A DNA stretch of 39,762 nt from Paracoccaceae bacterium. GTDB lineage: Bacteria; Pseudomonadota; Alphaproteobacteria; Rhodobacterales; Rhodobacteraceae. Each line of letters begins with the position of its first letter. The stretch's first letter is position 1. Made by a program: the position numbers and the translations under genes. The notes under the pieces were generated by a model. The model ran no database searches. It was not told where the DNA came from and saw nothing but the letters and a program-made list of their open reading frames with translations. Of the stretch, positions 15,701 to 24,359 are shown piece by piece. The stretch is taken from contig JASBUI010000017.1 in NCBI GenBank assembly GCA_030148005.1, positions 1 to 39,762 on the forward strand. The letters are read 5' to 3'.

Positions 15701-18146
15701 GCTGGATGCGACGCTCAACCGGGCGGCCGGAGCCTTCGGCAATTTGAACGGTGATGCGCGCCTCAAGCGGCCGGGGATCGTTAGCCTCGACAAAGGGGGC
15801 CAGAGGCAGAACCGCAACGCCATCCGCGCCGGTGCGCTCGCCGCCTGCGATCGTGTCAAAGACAGGCTCAAACGGGTCATCGTAGCGTCCAAAGCGGTAG
15901 CCGGGAAAACCGTCAAGCGTGTCGACCGCGCGGATCAGCATGTCGCCTTGGACGGTCAGATCGGCCGCTGGCGGGCCAAAAAGATACTTGGCCGTGACGG
16001 TGAGCGGCGTTTCTTGGCCAAGTGGCAAAGGGCCATCCGGCAGGGACAGATCAAAGTCGATCCGTTCGGGCAGGAAGTCTTCGACCAGAAAGTTCGAGGT
16101 TGCAACGGCGGGCGCCTTGGGGTCGGTGAAAAGGGCAAGCCGCCATGTGCCGCGCGGCACGGATGCGCCCAGGGCAAACGACAGGACATGGCCGCCTGCG
16201 GCGACATCGGAAGAGGCGCGGCGGCTGTATTCAACGCCATCAGGGCGCGACAGAACGGCGGTCAGCGGCAGGCCCGAAATGGCGCGCGCCTCTGCGTCGC
16301 GGACAAGAGCGGTTGCATTCACAACCTCGCCCGCGCGATAGGCGCCGCGATCGGTGGTCAGAAAGACATCGACCGGGCCGGATGGTTCGCGCCCTTCAAC
16401 ACCGCGGTCCGAAAGATCAAAGGCAGGATCTGTGAGCGACAGAAAAGTCATGTCGCCCTGCCCCTGCACCATGACCATTGCAGGCGCGGCCGCCCCTTGC
16501 CCGCGTGTAAGGCCCGGCGCAAAAAGCGCGTGACCCATTTCATCGGTAACAGCCGTGCCCAATACCTCATTGGCGCGTGACAGAAGGGTCGCGGTAAGCG
16601 CGGCGCTTGGGCGCGCGGTTGCAAGGCTTCGGGTAAAGACGTGAAGACCGTCGATGCCCTTTGTCGTTGCCAGACCGATGTCGGAGACGACGAACCACTG
16701 CATCGCCGGGGCGTTCTGATAGGGGTCCGCTCCGGGAATTGCGGCCTCTAGCGCATAGATGCCGGGTGCAAGCTGACCCAGCGCGGGGTCAAGCGGCAGG
16801 CGGGTGGTCATATCCTGATTGAGGGTGTTTTGAAGCGTTCCGGTGCCTTGCCAGATGTCCTGACCGATCTGGCTTGCAAAGGTTTCAACCTGCCAAGGCG
16901 CAAGGGGGCGCCCGAACAGATCATCCTGAATTGCGCGCAGAAGGTTGCGGTCGCTGACGCGGCGCAGGCGCAGATCGACCGTGGTGACGTTCACCGACTG
17001 GATCGGCAGGGCAATGCCCGCACCTTTGGGCAGAACATAGGCGCGGCCGGGAAAGCGCAGCGATGGGGAACGGTCGCGGACGTACTGGGTGATCGTGACC
17101 GGTTTAATCAGCGCCGCGCCTTCGGCAGAGGGCAATCCGGCGCGCAGGGTCAGCTGATAGCGCTGGCCGTGGCGCAGGCCATCAACGCAAAGCTGGCGGT
17201 CACTGACGCTGATGGTCATGCCGGGATCGGCGCGCTGCACGAAGGGTTCATAGTCGGTGCCGGCCTGAACCAGCGGTTCAGAGAAGACGGCGCAGATGCG
17301 CGGGCTTGCCGCGTCACTGTCGACGGTGGTTTCTGCCACACGGAACCCGTATTTGCCGATCGCGGCGGTAAGGGCGGCTTCGGTATCGCTTCGTGCAAAC
17401 TGCGCCTGCGCCAGGCGCAGCGCTGAAATCATGTCGCGCCCGCGCCCTTCGCGTTCAAGCAGGGGCGCCATCGTGGCAAGCGCCTCTGCCCGCTGGGGCG
17501 CCGCCGCACTTCGCAGATAACCGTTGATCGCGGCAAGATAGCCCTGCCTGCGCAGATCGCGCGTAAGGTCATTGCCCGCCGATCTTACTTGCCCTGCCGC
17601 CAGTGCAAATTCGATCCAGATTGCGGGGGCGTCGCTGATGGCGGTTGCGGCGCCAAGAGATTGCACGCGCCTGACCTGATTTCCGCTTTGGGCGGCAATC
17701 TGCGCATCCTGCAAAAGGTCCTGAACTTGCCCGCCCCCGGCCGGATAACGCCGCGAAAGCCCGGTTGCAAAGTCAAGCGCCGCCTGAAGATCGCTTTCGC
17801 CCAGAAAACCCAGCTCTGCCGCGCGCGCGGCGGCGCCTGCAAGAACGGATGCCTCTGTCTTCAGAACGCGGGCGGATATCGCACCCTCGTAGCGCTTGCG
17901 CTCTGTCACGGCCGACTTGGGAAAGCAGGCGCTTGAGCGGGTGTTGTAGGTATAGGCGCTGCAGGTTGGGTTGTTCAGGCAGGTCTGTTCACAGGCCGGT
18001 CCGGTAATGTCAAAGATCGGGGCAAGATCCGAGCCGAAAAAGTCGACATTTCTTTCGATGAGAACCCTTTTTTCGGGCACATAGGTTTGCGCCAGCGCCG
18101 CAGAAGACCAGAACAGAAGAAGGGCAAGGGACAGAAAGCTGCGCAT
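12717..18146 (-). CDS. Bacterial alpha-2-macroglobulin with thioester and N-terminal PAN domain
   Basis: A 1809-residue secreted protein that traps proteases in the periplasm. Residues 1-20 are a signal peptide (MRSFLSLALLLFWSSAALAQ). It has no lipobox cysteine, so unlike many family members it should not be a lipoprotein. A PAN/Apple-like domain follows (about residues 35-75, with Cys residues in ACEQTCLNNPTCSAYTY). The macroglobulin MG domains come next, including the FLTTDRGAYRAGEVV bait-adjacent region. The thioester motif is C1366-T-E-Q1369 (DRYPYGCTEQ), followed by an alpha-barrel domain and a receptor-like C-terminal domain. I chose the ATG at 18146, with GGAG eight bases upstream, because the signal peptide begins there. 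It is translationally coupled to pbpC. Confidence 0.94.
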   Translation of the reverse strand: MRSFLSLALLLFWSSAALAQTYVPEKRVLIERNVDFFGSDLAPIFDITGPACEQTCLNNPTCSAYTYNTRSSACFPKSAVTERKRYEGAISARVLKTEASVLAGAAARAAELGFLGESDLQAALDFATGLSRRYPAGGGQVQDLLQDAQIAAQSGNQVRRVQSLGAATAISDAPAIWIEFALAAGQVRSAGNDLTRDLRRQGYLAAINGYLRSAAAPQRAEALATMAPLLEREGRGRDMISALRLAQAQFARSDTEAALTAAIGKYGFRVAETTVDSDAASPRICAVFSEPLVQAGTDYEPFVQRADPGMTISVSDRQLCVDGLRHGQRYQLTLRAGLPSAEGAALIKPVTITQYVRDRSPSLRFPGRAYVLPKGAGIALPIQSVNVTTVDLRLRRVSDRNLLRAIQDDLFGRPLAPWQVETFASQIGQDIWQGTGTLQNTLNQDMTTRLPLDPALGQLAPGIYALEAAIPGADPYQNAPAMQWFVVSDIGLATTKGIDGLHVFTRSLATARPSAALTATLLSRANEVLGTAVTDEMGHALFAPGLTRGQGAAAPAMVMVQGQGDMTFLSLTDPAFDLSDRGVEGREPSGPVDVFLTTDRGAYRAGEVVNATALVRDAEARAISGLPLTAVLSRPDGVEYSRRASSDVAAGGHVLSFALGASVPRGTWRLALFTDPKAPAVATSNFLVEDFLPERIDFDLSLPDGPLPLGQETPLTVTAKYLFGPPAADLTVQGDMLIRAVDTLDGFPGYRFGRYDDPFEPVFDTIAGGERTGADGVAVLPLAPFVEANDPRPLEARITVQIAEGSGRPVERRIQRALTPKGAMIGIKPAFDDVVPQGAEAAFALIGLSPDKTPMPMRVKWTINRVETRYQWYNLFGNWNWDPVTLRSRVATGEADLGASPVTVSAPTDWGRYEIVVERLGTDYAASSAEFYAGWYAPADVSSTPDTLDVSLDKAAYLSGQTAQLRIAPRYDGTALVTVVSNRVIDMRAVEVKGETVVDLPVTDDWGAGVYVTATLIRPSNAEAGRNPARALGLMYASVDPGDRALDVSLEAPQIARPRGPLDVSVAVGGAGAGQKAWVTLAAVDVGILNLTAFPSPDPRGHYFGQRKLGVEMRDIYGRLIDGMNGALGQVRSGGDASTGMQIQSPPPTEDLVAYFSGPVEVGEDGRANISFDMPAFNGTVRLMAVAWSPGGVGQAQADVIVRDPVVVSASVPRFLAPGDESRMLLEFVHASGPAGAMDLAISADGLELDKSAIPANFDLGEGAKKSFAIPIMAGQPRVATLEVTLTTPGGEVLTKELRLPVQINDPQIATTRRFALGGGDTFTFSRDVFAALRPGTGSATLALGSLGQLDAPGLLQALDRYPYGCTEQVTSQALPLLYLGQVASAMGQGSSRTIGQRIDEAIANVLTNQSSNGAFGLWSPGAGDFWLDAYVSDFLSRARGLGYDVPQGAFRMAMDNLRNRVNFAADFDSGGEDIAYALMVLAREGAASMGDLRYFADVKETAFATPLASAQLGAALALYGDQLRADRMFARAMQQVSQSNAAPDAPVWRDDYGTALRDAAAVLALAAEVGSTAINRAVLTEQISRPGERSTQEAAWTLLAAKALIDETAGPGFTIDGAPATGPLVRVLEDQTAARSIAVRNTSADAATLTLTTFGVPEVAPAQGGKGYRIDRSYFTMQGEAVQPSGIAVGTRLVTVIRVTPFQQSQARLMVNDPLPAGFEIDNPNLLQTGDIRALDWLQLKVYPPSTEFRSDRFLAAVDWRSDEPFELAYIVRAVSPGAFHHPAASVEDMYRPTFRANTDAGRVSVTE

Positions 18147-18287
18147 CGAAAAAACTCCGGACAATGAATGGCAGGATGCTGACACGGGTGGGCCTGCGTT
18201 GGCAACTGAGCCGCATCGATTAAGGCGATATTCACCATCAAGGGCGATGATCCGGACACTTTTTCGCGAACCCCGGGCGCATGATCA

Positions 18288-20447
18288 TTGACGAACCTGC
18301 ATGAGAAACTTTTGGAGGAAAGGCGCAAGCGTCTGGCCGCGGAAAGGTTGCTTGAGCAAAAGCACGCCGAGCTTTTCGCGGCGAACCAGAAGCTGGGCGA
18401 ACACGCCTTGGCGCTGTCCGATGAGATTGTCGAAACCCGCCACTTTGCCGAGATTCTCAAAGACGAAAAAACGCAGGTTCTGGTCGATCTGGAAAAGGCG
18501 AACCACGCCGTGGACATCGCCCAGCGGCGCCTTTGGGATTCGCTGGAAACCATCAAGGACGGGTTTGCCGTCTTTGGCCGGGATGACCGGCTGATTGTTG
18601 CGAACAAGGCGTATTTTTCGGTCTTCGACGGGCTTGAAGAAATAGCGCCCGGCGTCAGCTATCAGCGGATACTTGAGATCATAACCGAAGAAGGCATCTT
18701 TTCGATCGGAGAGCGCACGCCAAGCGAATGGATCGCCCTGATGACCGAACGGCTTAACCAAGACCCGATCGATCCGGTCGTGGTCGAGGTCTGGAATGGT
18801 CAGTTCGTGCGGCTGACGGACCGGCGCACCAGCGATGGCGACCGGGTGACGCTGGCCCTGAACATCACCGAAGCAATGGAGCGTGAGGCCGCCCTTCAGG
18901 ATGCGCGCGAAAAAGCCGAGGCGGCGAACCGGGCAAAGTCAGCTTTTCTTGCCAACATGAGCCACGAAATCAGGACGCCCATGAACGGTGTTGTGGGCAT
19001 GGCCGATCTTTTGACCGATACCATTTTGACCGAGGAACAGCGCCTTTATGTCGAGACCATCAAGAACTCTGGCGAGGCGCTGCTGGTCATCATCAACGAC
19101 GTTCTGGATTACTCAAAGATCGAAGCGGAAAAACTAACGCTGCACCCAGAGCCGTTTGACCTTGAACGCACCATACATGAGGTCGTGATGTTGCTTCAGC
19201 CCTCGGTGGGCGAGCGTCCGATCGATCTGTTGATAGACTATGACATGTTCCTGCCGCCCCGTTATGTGGGCGATCCCGGCAGGCTGCGCCAGATACTGAC
19301 GAACCTTGTCGGCAACGCGGTGAAGTTCACGGCCGAGGGTCATGTCCTGATCCGCGTGGTGGGCATCGAAAGCCCCGCGACGGGCGAGATGCAAATCCAC
19401 GTCTCGATTGAAGATACCGGGATCGGCATCGCCGAGGACAAGCTTGGGCACGTCTTTGGTGAGTTCAATCAGGTCGAGGATGAGCGCAACCGCAAGTTCG
19501 AAGGCACGGGGCTTGGACTTGCGATCAGCAAGGAACTTGTCGAGCTGATGCAGGGGCAGGTTTGGGTCGATTCCGTTCTTGGTGAGGGGTCGTGCTTTGG
19601 GTTTCGCATCACCCTGCCGGTCGCCGAAGACCTTGAAGGATCCGCGCCACAACCTTTGGTCAACATAACCAAGGCGCTGATCGTCGACGATCTGGAGGTG
19701 AACCGCGTCATCCTTGAAAAGCAGCTACGCAGCCTTGGGATCGAAGTTTCCGCAGTTGGCTCTGCGGATGAGGCGCTGGCACGCGCAAGCGAAGGGTTCG
19801 ACGTGATCCTGACCGATCACAACATGCCGCAGATGACCGGCCCCGAGCTGATCGCGGAACTGGAAAAACAGGGTGACCGGACGCCAAGGGTTCTGCTGGG
19901 ATCCGGCCCAGCAAGTGGTGCGCCGCCCGATGGGTGCAGCGCGGCCTTGCAGAAACCCTTGTTGCGGCGCGACCTTGTGGCGGCACTGGCCGCGCTTGAC
20001 GCCCCCGCGCTGCAGGCAGAAACACAGCCGCGGCCAATGCGGGTTCTGGCGGCCGAGGACAACCGCACAAATCAGCTTGTATTCCGCAAGATGGTCAAGG
20101 ATCTGCAGATCCAGCTTAGCTTTGCCGACAATGGCGTGCTGGCGGTCAAGGCGTTCGGCGCCGAAAAACCTGACCTGATCTTCATGGATATCTCGATGCC
20201 CGAGATGGACGGCAAGCAAGCAACCCGAGCGATCCGCGATTTGGAAGCCGCCAGCGGGGCGGCCCGAACGCCGATCATCGCGGTAACCGCGCATGCCATG
20301 TCGGGTGATCGCGAGGATATTCTGGCCGAGGGCCTTGACGACTATCTAACCAAGCCCTTGAAAAAGGTGGAAATCCACGACCGCATTGCGCGGCACAAAC
20401 CACCCGAATGCCTTTCCCCCATAGAAGACTGCAGCGGCGCGGCCTGA
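18288..20447 (+). CDS. Hybrid sensor histidine kinase with two receiver domains
   Basis: A 719-residue soluble hybrid kinase; no membrane segments are seen. Residues 1-80 form a coiled coil rich in Glu/Lys/Arg. A PAS-like sensor spans about 82-195 (SLETIKDGFAVFGRDDRLI). The dimerisation helix has phospho-acceptor His226 in NMSHEIRTPMNGVVGM, and the ATPase domain (about 330-445) has NLVGNAVKF, DTGIGI and GTGLGLAI. The first receiver (about 462-570) carries Asp510 and Lys556, and the second (about 585-700) Asp634, Thr667 and Lys689. There is no Hpt domain or DNA-binding output, so it must signal to a partner not visible nearby. An in-frame stop at 18282-18284 forces a start after it. TTG 18288 is the first candidate and is not certain. 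Confidence 0.9.
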   Translation: MTNLHEKLLEERRKRLAAERLLEQKHAELFAANQKLGEHALALSDEIVETRHFAEILKDEKTQVLVDLEKANHAVDIAQRRLWDSLETIKDGFAVFGRDDRLIVANKAYFSVFDGLEEIAPGVSYQRILEIITEEGIFSIGERTPSEWIALMTERLNQDPIDPVVVEVWNGQFVRLTDRRTSDGDRVTLALNITEAMEREAALQDAREKAEAANRAKSAFLANMSHEIRTPMNGVVGMADLLTDTILTEEQRLYVETIKNSGEALLVIINDVLDYSKIEAEKLTLHPEPFDLERTIHEVVMLLQPSVGERPIDLLIDYDMFLPPRYVGDPGRLRQILTNLVGNAVKFTAEGHVLIRVVGIESPATGEMQIHVSIEDTGIGIAEDKLGHVFGEFNQVEDERNRKFEGTGLGLAISKELVELMQGQVWVDSVLGEGSCFGFRITLPVAEDLEGSAPQPLVNITKALIVDDLEVNRVILEKQLRSLGIEVSAVGSADEALARASEGFDVILTDHNMPQMTGPELIAELEKQGDRTPRVLLGSGPASGAPPDGCSAALQKPLLRRDLVAALAALDAPALQAETQPRPMRVLAAEDNRTNQLVFRKMVKDLQIQLSFADNGVLAVKAFGAEKPDLIFMDISMPEMDGKQATRAIRDLEAASGAARTPIIAVTAHAMSGDREDILAEGLDDYLTKPLKKVEIHDRIARHKPPECLSPIEDCSGAA

Positions 20448-20488
20448 CAAGGTTGCGATGCACCGCAGCGCCCAATACACTTCAGGGC

Positions 20489-20938
20489 ATGGATACCGAA
20501 AAAGGCTTTCGACCGCGCGCTTTGGGCGAGATCGCAATTCGGTGTCGCAACATAGACGCGATGACGGAGTTTTATACCAATGTCATCGGCCTTGAACCTT
20601 TGACCGGAAACCGGGCGCCGGGGATTAGGTTCATGCGCATCGCGGCCGGATATGGCGGGCATACAGCGGTTCTTGCCCTCTTTGATGCAAGCATCGGACT
20701 GGCCGATGGGCAAACCGCGACGGCGCCTGCGACGGGGGCTGCATCATCGCTGCACCATATCGCGCTTTCGCTTCCCTTTGCCGAACAGGAAGCGGTGATC
20801 GCATGGTACGAAAAGATCCAACAACCTTACAGGATCGAAACCTTCGGCTGGATCGGCTGGCGCGGGATTTTCACGCATGACCCCGAAGGCAACACGGTAG
20901 AGCTTGTGTCCTACGCCCCCGAACTGAAAACGCCCTAA
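20489..20938 (+). CDS. VOC-family protein (glyoxalase/bleomycin-resistance fold)
   Basis: A 149-residue protein with the paired beta-alpha-beta-beta-beta units of the vicinal oxygen chelate fold. The N-terminal half starts LGEIAIRCRNIDAMTEFYTNVIGLEPLTG; the C-terminal half has LHHIALSLPF and ends ITHDP-type sequence (IFTHDPEGNTVELVSY) with the usual metal Glu near the end. Family members are dioxygenases, isomerases, glyoxalases or resistance proteins; no specific substrate is visible. The ATG at 20489 (MDTEKGF) is preceded by a weak AGGG. The frame stays open into the end of the kinase gene, 41 bases upstream, so co-transcription with the kinase is possible. Confidence 0.87.
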   Translation: MDTEKGFRPRALGEIAIRCRNIDAMTEFYTNVIGLEPLTGNRAPGIRFMRIAAGYGGHTAVLALFDASIGLADGQTATAPATGAASSLHHIALSLPFAEQEAVIAWYEKIQQPYRIETFGWIGWRGIFTHDPEGNTVELVSYAPELKTP

Positions 20939-20993
20939 GGCCTGCGCGGCGGGCCCCGGTCGCGCCAGCGGCGCGAGTGGGGGAAGAAACGGT

Positions 20994-21014
20994 AACGCCC
21001 CACAAGGGGCGTTT
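20994..21014. terminator. Hairpin between convergent VOC and yaaA genes
   Basis: AACGCCCC, ACAA loop and GGGGCGTT form a perfect eight-pair stem in the 84-bp gap between two converging genes. The T tract is short on both sides, so it is a likely but weak bidirectional terminator. Confidence 0.5.
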
Positions 21015-21022
21015 CGACCGGA

Positions 21023-21808
21023 TCAGCCGGCCGCGACCGCATCCGGATAGGGGCGGATAAAGGCCCAGGTTCTATCGTCGCTTCGGGCTGGATCGTAGCG
21101 GTAGCCACCAAGGTTGAAATCCTTGATGCCTTCCGGATTGCTAACCCGGTTGTCGGCGATGAAACGGGCCATCGCGCCGCGGGCGCGTTTTGCAAAGAAG
21201 CTGACCGTTTTGGCCGTGCCGCCGCGCTCTTCAAGGAAATTGGGCGTCACCACAGGCAGTTTCAGCGTCTTGCGGTCCACGGCGCCAAAATACTCTTGGC
21301 TGGCGCAATTGATCAGCGCCGGTGCGTCAACCGCTTGGCCTGCACGGTTCAGCGCCTTGGAAATCTCGCCGCCCCAGAAGTCATAAAGGTTCTCGCCGCG
21401 CCGGGTTTTCAGGCGGCTTCCCATTTCAAGCCTATAGGGCTGAATGGCGTCCAAGGGGCGCAACAGCCCGTAAAGCCCAGACAGGATGCGCAGGTGGTCC
21501 TGAGCCCACTCCATTGCCGAGGCGTCCATGCTTGCCGCCTCAAGCCCAAGGTATGTATCCCCGGCAAAAGCCAGCGCGGCGGGCCGCGTCGCGGCTTGGT
21601 CCGGCTCGGCGTCGAAGGCCTTGAACCGGTCGCGGTTGAGGCGGGCAAGGTCATCGGACAAACCCATCAGCGCGCGAAGTCGTGACAGGCTTAACGCGCG
21701 GGCGTGACCGGCCAATGTGTTCGCCTCGCGGCTGAAATCGGGGCTGGTGGTTGCGGTGTCGCGTTCCTGCCAGTCCAGTCTTTTCGCCGGCGAAATAACA
21801 ACCAACAT
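21023..21808 (-). CDS. yaaA: Peroxide stress protein YaaA (DUF328)
   Basis: A 261-residue protein of the YaaA/DUF328 family, recognised from MLVVISPAKRLDW at the N terminus, the central GLYGLLRPLDAIQPYRLEMGSRL, and INCASQEYFGAV. The family lowers free intracellular iron during hydrogen peroxide stress in Escherichia coli and binds DNA through a helix-hairpin-helix-like motif; the biochemical mechanism is not settled. AAGAGGAAAG precedes the ATG. It lies 39 bases after recQ on the same strand, so oxidative-damage functions (DNA repair and iron control) may be co-expressed. The length is normal for the family. Confidence 0.95.
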   Translation of the reverse strand: MLVVISPAKRLDWQERDTATTSPDFSREANTLAGHARALSLSRLRALMGLSDDLARLNRDRFKAFDAEPDQAATRPAALAFAGDTYLGLEAASMDASAMEWAQDHLRILSGLYGLLRPLDAIQPYRLEMGSRLKTRRGENLYDFWGGEISKALNRAGQAVDAPALINCASQEYFGAVDRKTLKLPVVTPNFLEERGGTAKTVSFFAKRARGAMARFIADNRVSNPEGIKDFNLGGYRYDPARSDDRTWAFIRPYPDAVAAG

Positions 21809-21847
21809 CTTCTTTCCTCTTGTCTTTGCGGTCCGGTTTCGGCCCCT

Positions 21848-23887
21848 TCAGGCCTCTTTGAGCACATTCAGGAAGGCCGGGCCAAATCTTTCGGCGCGCC
21901 TGTCTCCCAGAATGCGCACAAGGCTGCCGTGATCGGCCCGTTGCAGGGCCGCGACCTTGGCCAGAAGCGATGCAGAACAGCTCATCGGTTTTCCGGTTCC
22001 ATCGTCGCCATGCGCAAGTTCGGCCTGCACTTCGAGAAGCCGATCATAGACCGCAGCCTCACTTCGCCCCGACAGTTTTCGCCGCTGCGGGTGGGCCGGG
22101 CCCGACTGCTCGCCAGTGATCACGGCCAGAAAACCCTCGCCGTAGCGTTCCAGCTTTTTGGCCCCGACGCCGCTGATTGTCGCCATCTCGTCCATCGAGG
22201 AAGGTCGCCTTTCGGCCATTTCGATCAGCGTGCGGTCAGTGAAGATCACATAGGCCGGAACGCGGGCGCTTTCGGCAAAGGCGCGGCGTTTTGCCTTCAA
22301 TGCGGACAAAAGCGGCGCATCCTCTTCGCTGACCAGCGTCTTGACCTTGGGCCCCGATTTCGCGGCCCGGATGGTATCGCGGCGAAGCTCAATCGTCGCC
22401 TCATCCCGCAGGATCGGGCGTGCTGCATGTGTCATGCGCAGCGCACCGTGGCGCGAGGGGTCCGGGCGGATCAGGTCATGGCCCATCATCTGCCGAAAGA
22501 TCGCCTGCCATTGCCTGCGATCATAGTCGCGCCCGACGCCAAATGTGGGCAGGGCCTGATGGCCGCGCGCCACGACCTTGTCGGTTTCGTTGCCGGTCAG
22601 GATGTCGATCAGATGGCCCGCGCCAAAGTACTCTTCGGTCCTCAGGATCGCCGAAAGGGCCATGCGCACCGGCTGGGTGCCGTCGAAAACCTCGGCCGGG
22701 CGATCGCAAAGATCGCAGTTGCCGCAGGCCTCTGCGCTATCGCCGAAATAGGACAAAAGCGTCGTTCGGCGGCAGCGCAGTGCCTCGGCAAGGCCCAAAA
22801 GCGCGTTCAGGCGGCCGTGGTCGGCGGCGCGCCTTTCTGGCGGGGCAAGGCTTTCGTCGATTTGCGAGCGGCGATAGCGAATGTCGTCAGCCCCAAAAAG
22901 GGTCAGCGTTTCAGCTGGGGCGCCATCGCGCCCGGCGCGGCCGATTTCCTGATAGTAGGCTTCGATCGACTTGGGCAGGTCGGCGTGTGCGACCCAGCGG
23001 ATGTCGGGTTTGTCGACGCCCATGCCAAAGGCAACCGTCGCCACAACGATCAGCCCGTCATCGTTGTTGAAGCGACCTTCGACAATGCGGCGATCCTCGG
23101 CCTCCATCCCGCCATGATAGTGACAGGCCGTGTGCCCATCGGCGTTCAGCGCCGCGGCAAGCGTTTCGGTCTTGGCGCGAGTGCCGCAATAAACGATGCC
23201 GGACTGTCCCTTTCGGGCTGCCGCAAATTCCAGGATCTGGCGGCGGGGGCCATCCTTGGACTGAAAGGCAAGGTGGATGTTGGGCCGGTCGAAACCATGC
23301 AGAAAGACGCGGGGGGGCTGTCCATCAAAAAGACGCGCGACGATCTCGTCCCGGGTTTCGGCGTCGGCGGTTGCGGTGAAGGCGGCAAGCGGTACGCCCA
23401 ACGCCTGACGCAACTCGCCAATGCGAAGATAGTCGGGGCGAAAGTCATGGCCCCACTGGCTTACGCAATGTGCTTCGTCTACCGCAATCAACCCCACACC
23501 GATACGGCGCAAAAGGTTTAGCGTTCCGCCCGATGCAAGACGCTCGGGCGCCATGTAGAGAAGCCGCAGGCGCCCCTGATCGAGGGCCTGAAAGACCGCA
23601 TCGGTTTCTTCTTCGGTATTGCCCGAGGTCAGCGCGCCCGCCTCGACACCTGCTTCGCGAAGGCCGCGAACCTGATCGCGCATCAGTGCAATCAGCGGCG
23701 ATATGACAACGGTTACCCCGTCACGGCAAAGCGCCGGCAATTGAAAGCAAAGCGACTTGCCGCCGCCTGTTGGCATGATGGCCAGAACGTTCTGGCCTTC
23801 GGTGACAGCTTCGACGATTTCCTGCTGGCCCGGCCGAAAGGACGGAAACCCAAAGACGGATGATAAAAGCTGGCTTGCCTGTGGCAT
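21848..23887 (-). CDS. recQ: ATP-dependent DNA helicase RecQ
   Basis: A 679-residue 3'-5' DNA helicase. Walker A PTGGGKS lies at residues 39-45 and the DEAH box at 137-140, followed by the RecQ aromatic-rich loop (CVSQWGHDFRPDY). The second helicase domain has GIVYCGTRAKTE and QEIGRAGRDG. A zinc-binding RQC region carries four Cys (CRRTTLLSYFG..CGNCDLCDRP), then a winged helix, an HRDC domain (about residues 530-600) and a further C-terminal helical extension. I chose ATG 23887 (MPQASQLLSSVFGF) because helicase similarity begins there; the open frame continues 78 codons upstream into unrelated sequence. No strong ribosome site is visible, so the exact start is uncertain. Probably co-transcribed with yggT upstream and yaaA downstream. 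Confidence 0.95.
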   Translation of the reverse strand: MPQASQLLSSVFGFPSFRPGQQEIVEAVTEGQNVLAIMPTGGGKSLCFQLPALCRDGVTVVISPLIALMRDQVRGLREAGVEAGALTSGNTEEETDAVFQALDQGRLRLLYMAPERLASGGTLNLLRRIGVGLIAVDEAHCVSQWGHDFRPDYLRIGELRQALGVPLAAFTATADAETRDEIVARLFDGQPPRVFLHGFDRPNIHLAFQSKDGPRRQILEFAAARKGQSGIVYCGTRAKTETLAAALNADGHTACHYHGGMEAEDRRIVEGRFNNDDGLIVVATVAFGMGVDKPDIRWVAHADLPKSIEAYYQEIGRAGRDGAPAETLTLFGADDIRYRRSQIDESLAPPERRAADHGRLNALLGLAEALRCRRTTLLSYFGDSAEACGNCDLCDRPAEVFDGTQPVRMALSAILRTEEYFGAGHLIDILTGNETDKVVARGHQALPTFGVGRDYDRRQWQAIFRQMMGHDLIRPDPSRHGALRMTHAARPILRDEATIELRRDTIRAAKSGPKVKTLVSEEDAPLLSALKAKRRAFAESARVPAYVIFTDRTLIEMAERRPSSMDEMATISGVGAKKLERYGEGFLAVITGEQSGPAHPQRRKLSGRSEAAVYDRLLEVQAELAHGDDGTGKPMSCSASLLAKVAALQRADHGSLVRILGDRRAERFGPAFLNVLKEA

Positions 23888-23964
23888 ATCGCTGGGATGA
23901 CTTTGTTCTGCTCGGTTTTGCCGCAACATCCCACAGCCGCAATCGCGCGGCAAGGCGGGCCGTG

Positions 23965-24252
23965 TCAGCGTAGGCCGAAAATCGTGGGCACGATGAAGTC
24001 GCGCAAAGATATCACGATGATGAAGGCCACAAGCGGCGCCAGATCGAGGGGCCGGGTATCGGGCAGAAAGTTGCGGATCGGCGTATAGACCGGTTCCAGC
24101 AGGCGGTTGAGGCCCACCCAAATCTGCGAGACCAGCGGCTGATGCAGGTTCAGGACCTGAAAGTTGATCAGCCAGGACATGATGATGTGAACGATCATGA
24201 AAAAGAAGATGACGTTCAGGATCAGGATGATCGGCCCGTAGATGGCAAGCAT
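23965..24252 (-). CDS. YggT-family membrane protein
   Basis: A 95-residue protein with two hydrophobic segments (about residues 3-25 and 68-88) joined by a conserved loop (VLNLHQPLVSQIWVGLNRLLEPVYTPIRNFLPDTR). The RxxPxxPxxRxxP-like loop and length match the YggT family, linked in other bacteria to septum or cell-envelope functions, with the molecular role unresolved. The ATG at 24252 is chosen because CGGAGA lies upstream and the preceding 19 codons are basic and unlike the family. It is the first gene of a likely yggT-recQ-yaaA unit and is divergent from the thioesterase gene across 107 bp. Confidence 0.9.
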   Translation of the reverse strand: MLAIYGPIILILNVIFFFMIVHIIMSWLINFQVLNLHQPLVSQIWVGLNRLLEPVYTPIRNFLPDTRPLDLAPLVAFIIVISLRDFIVPTIFGLR

Positions 24253-24359
24253 TGGCAGTCTCCGCTTTTTGTTGGCAACAGACCTATGCGCGAACGGCCA
24301 CTTGCGCAAGGCGCGACATCGGTCTTGACCTCGGCGGGCATTGGGTTCAGGTGGCCCCC

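Noticed and set aside
14100..16580. Plus-strand open frame of about 826 codons
   Set aside because: It lies wholly antisense to the alpha-2-macroglobulin gene, whose product has clear domains; GC-rich codon bias opens the opposite strand. Its product is basic and without recognisable motifs.
20935..21234. Minus-strand 99-codon frame at the end of yaaA
   Set aside because: It overlaps the yaaA 3' end in another frame, has no ribosome site and its product is low-complexity Arg/Pro/Ser.
21704..23521. Plus-strand open frame of about 605 codons
   Set aside because: It is a shadow of recQ and yaaA, both of which carry full family motifs on the minus strand.
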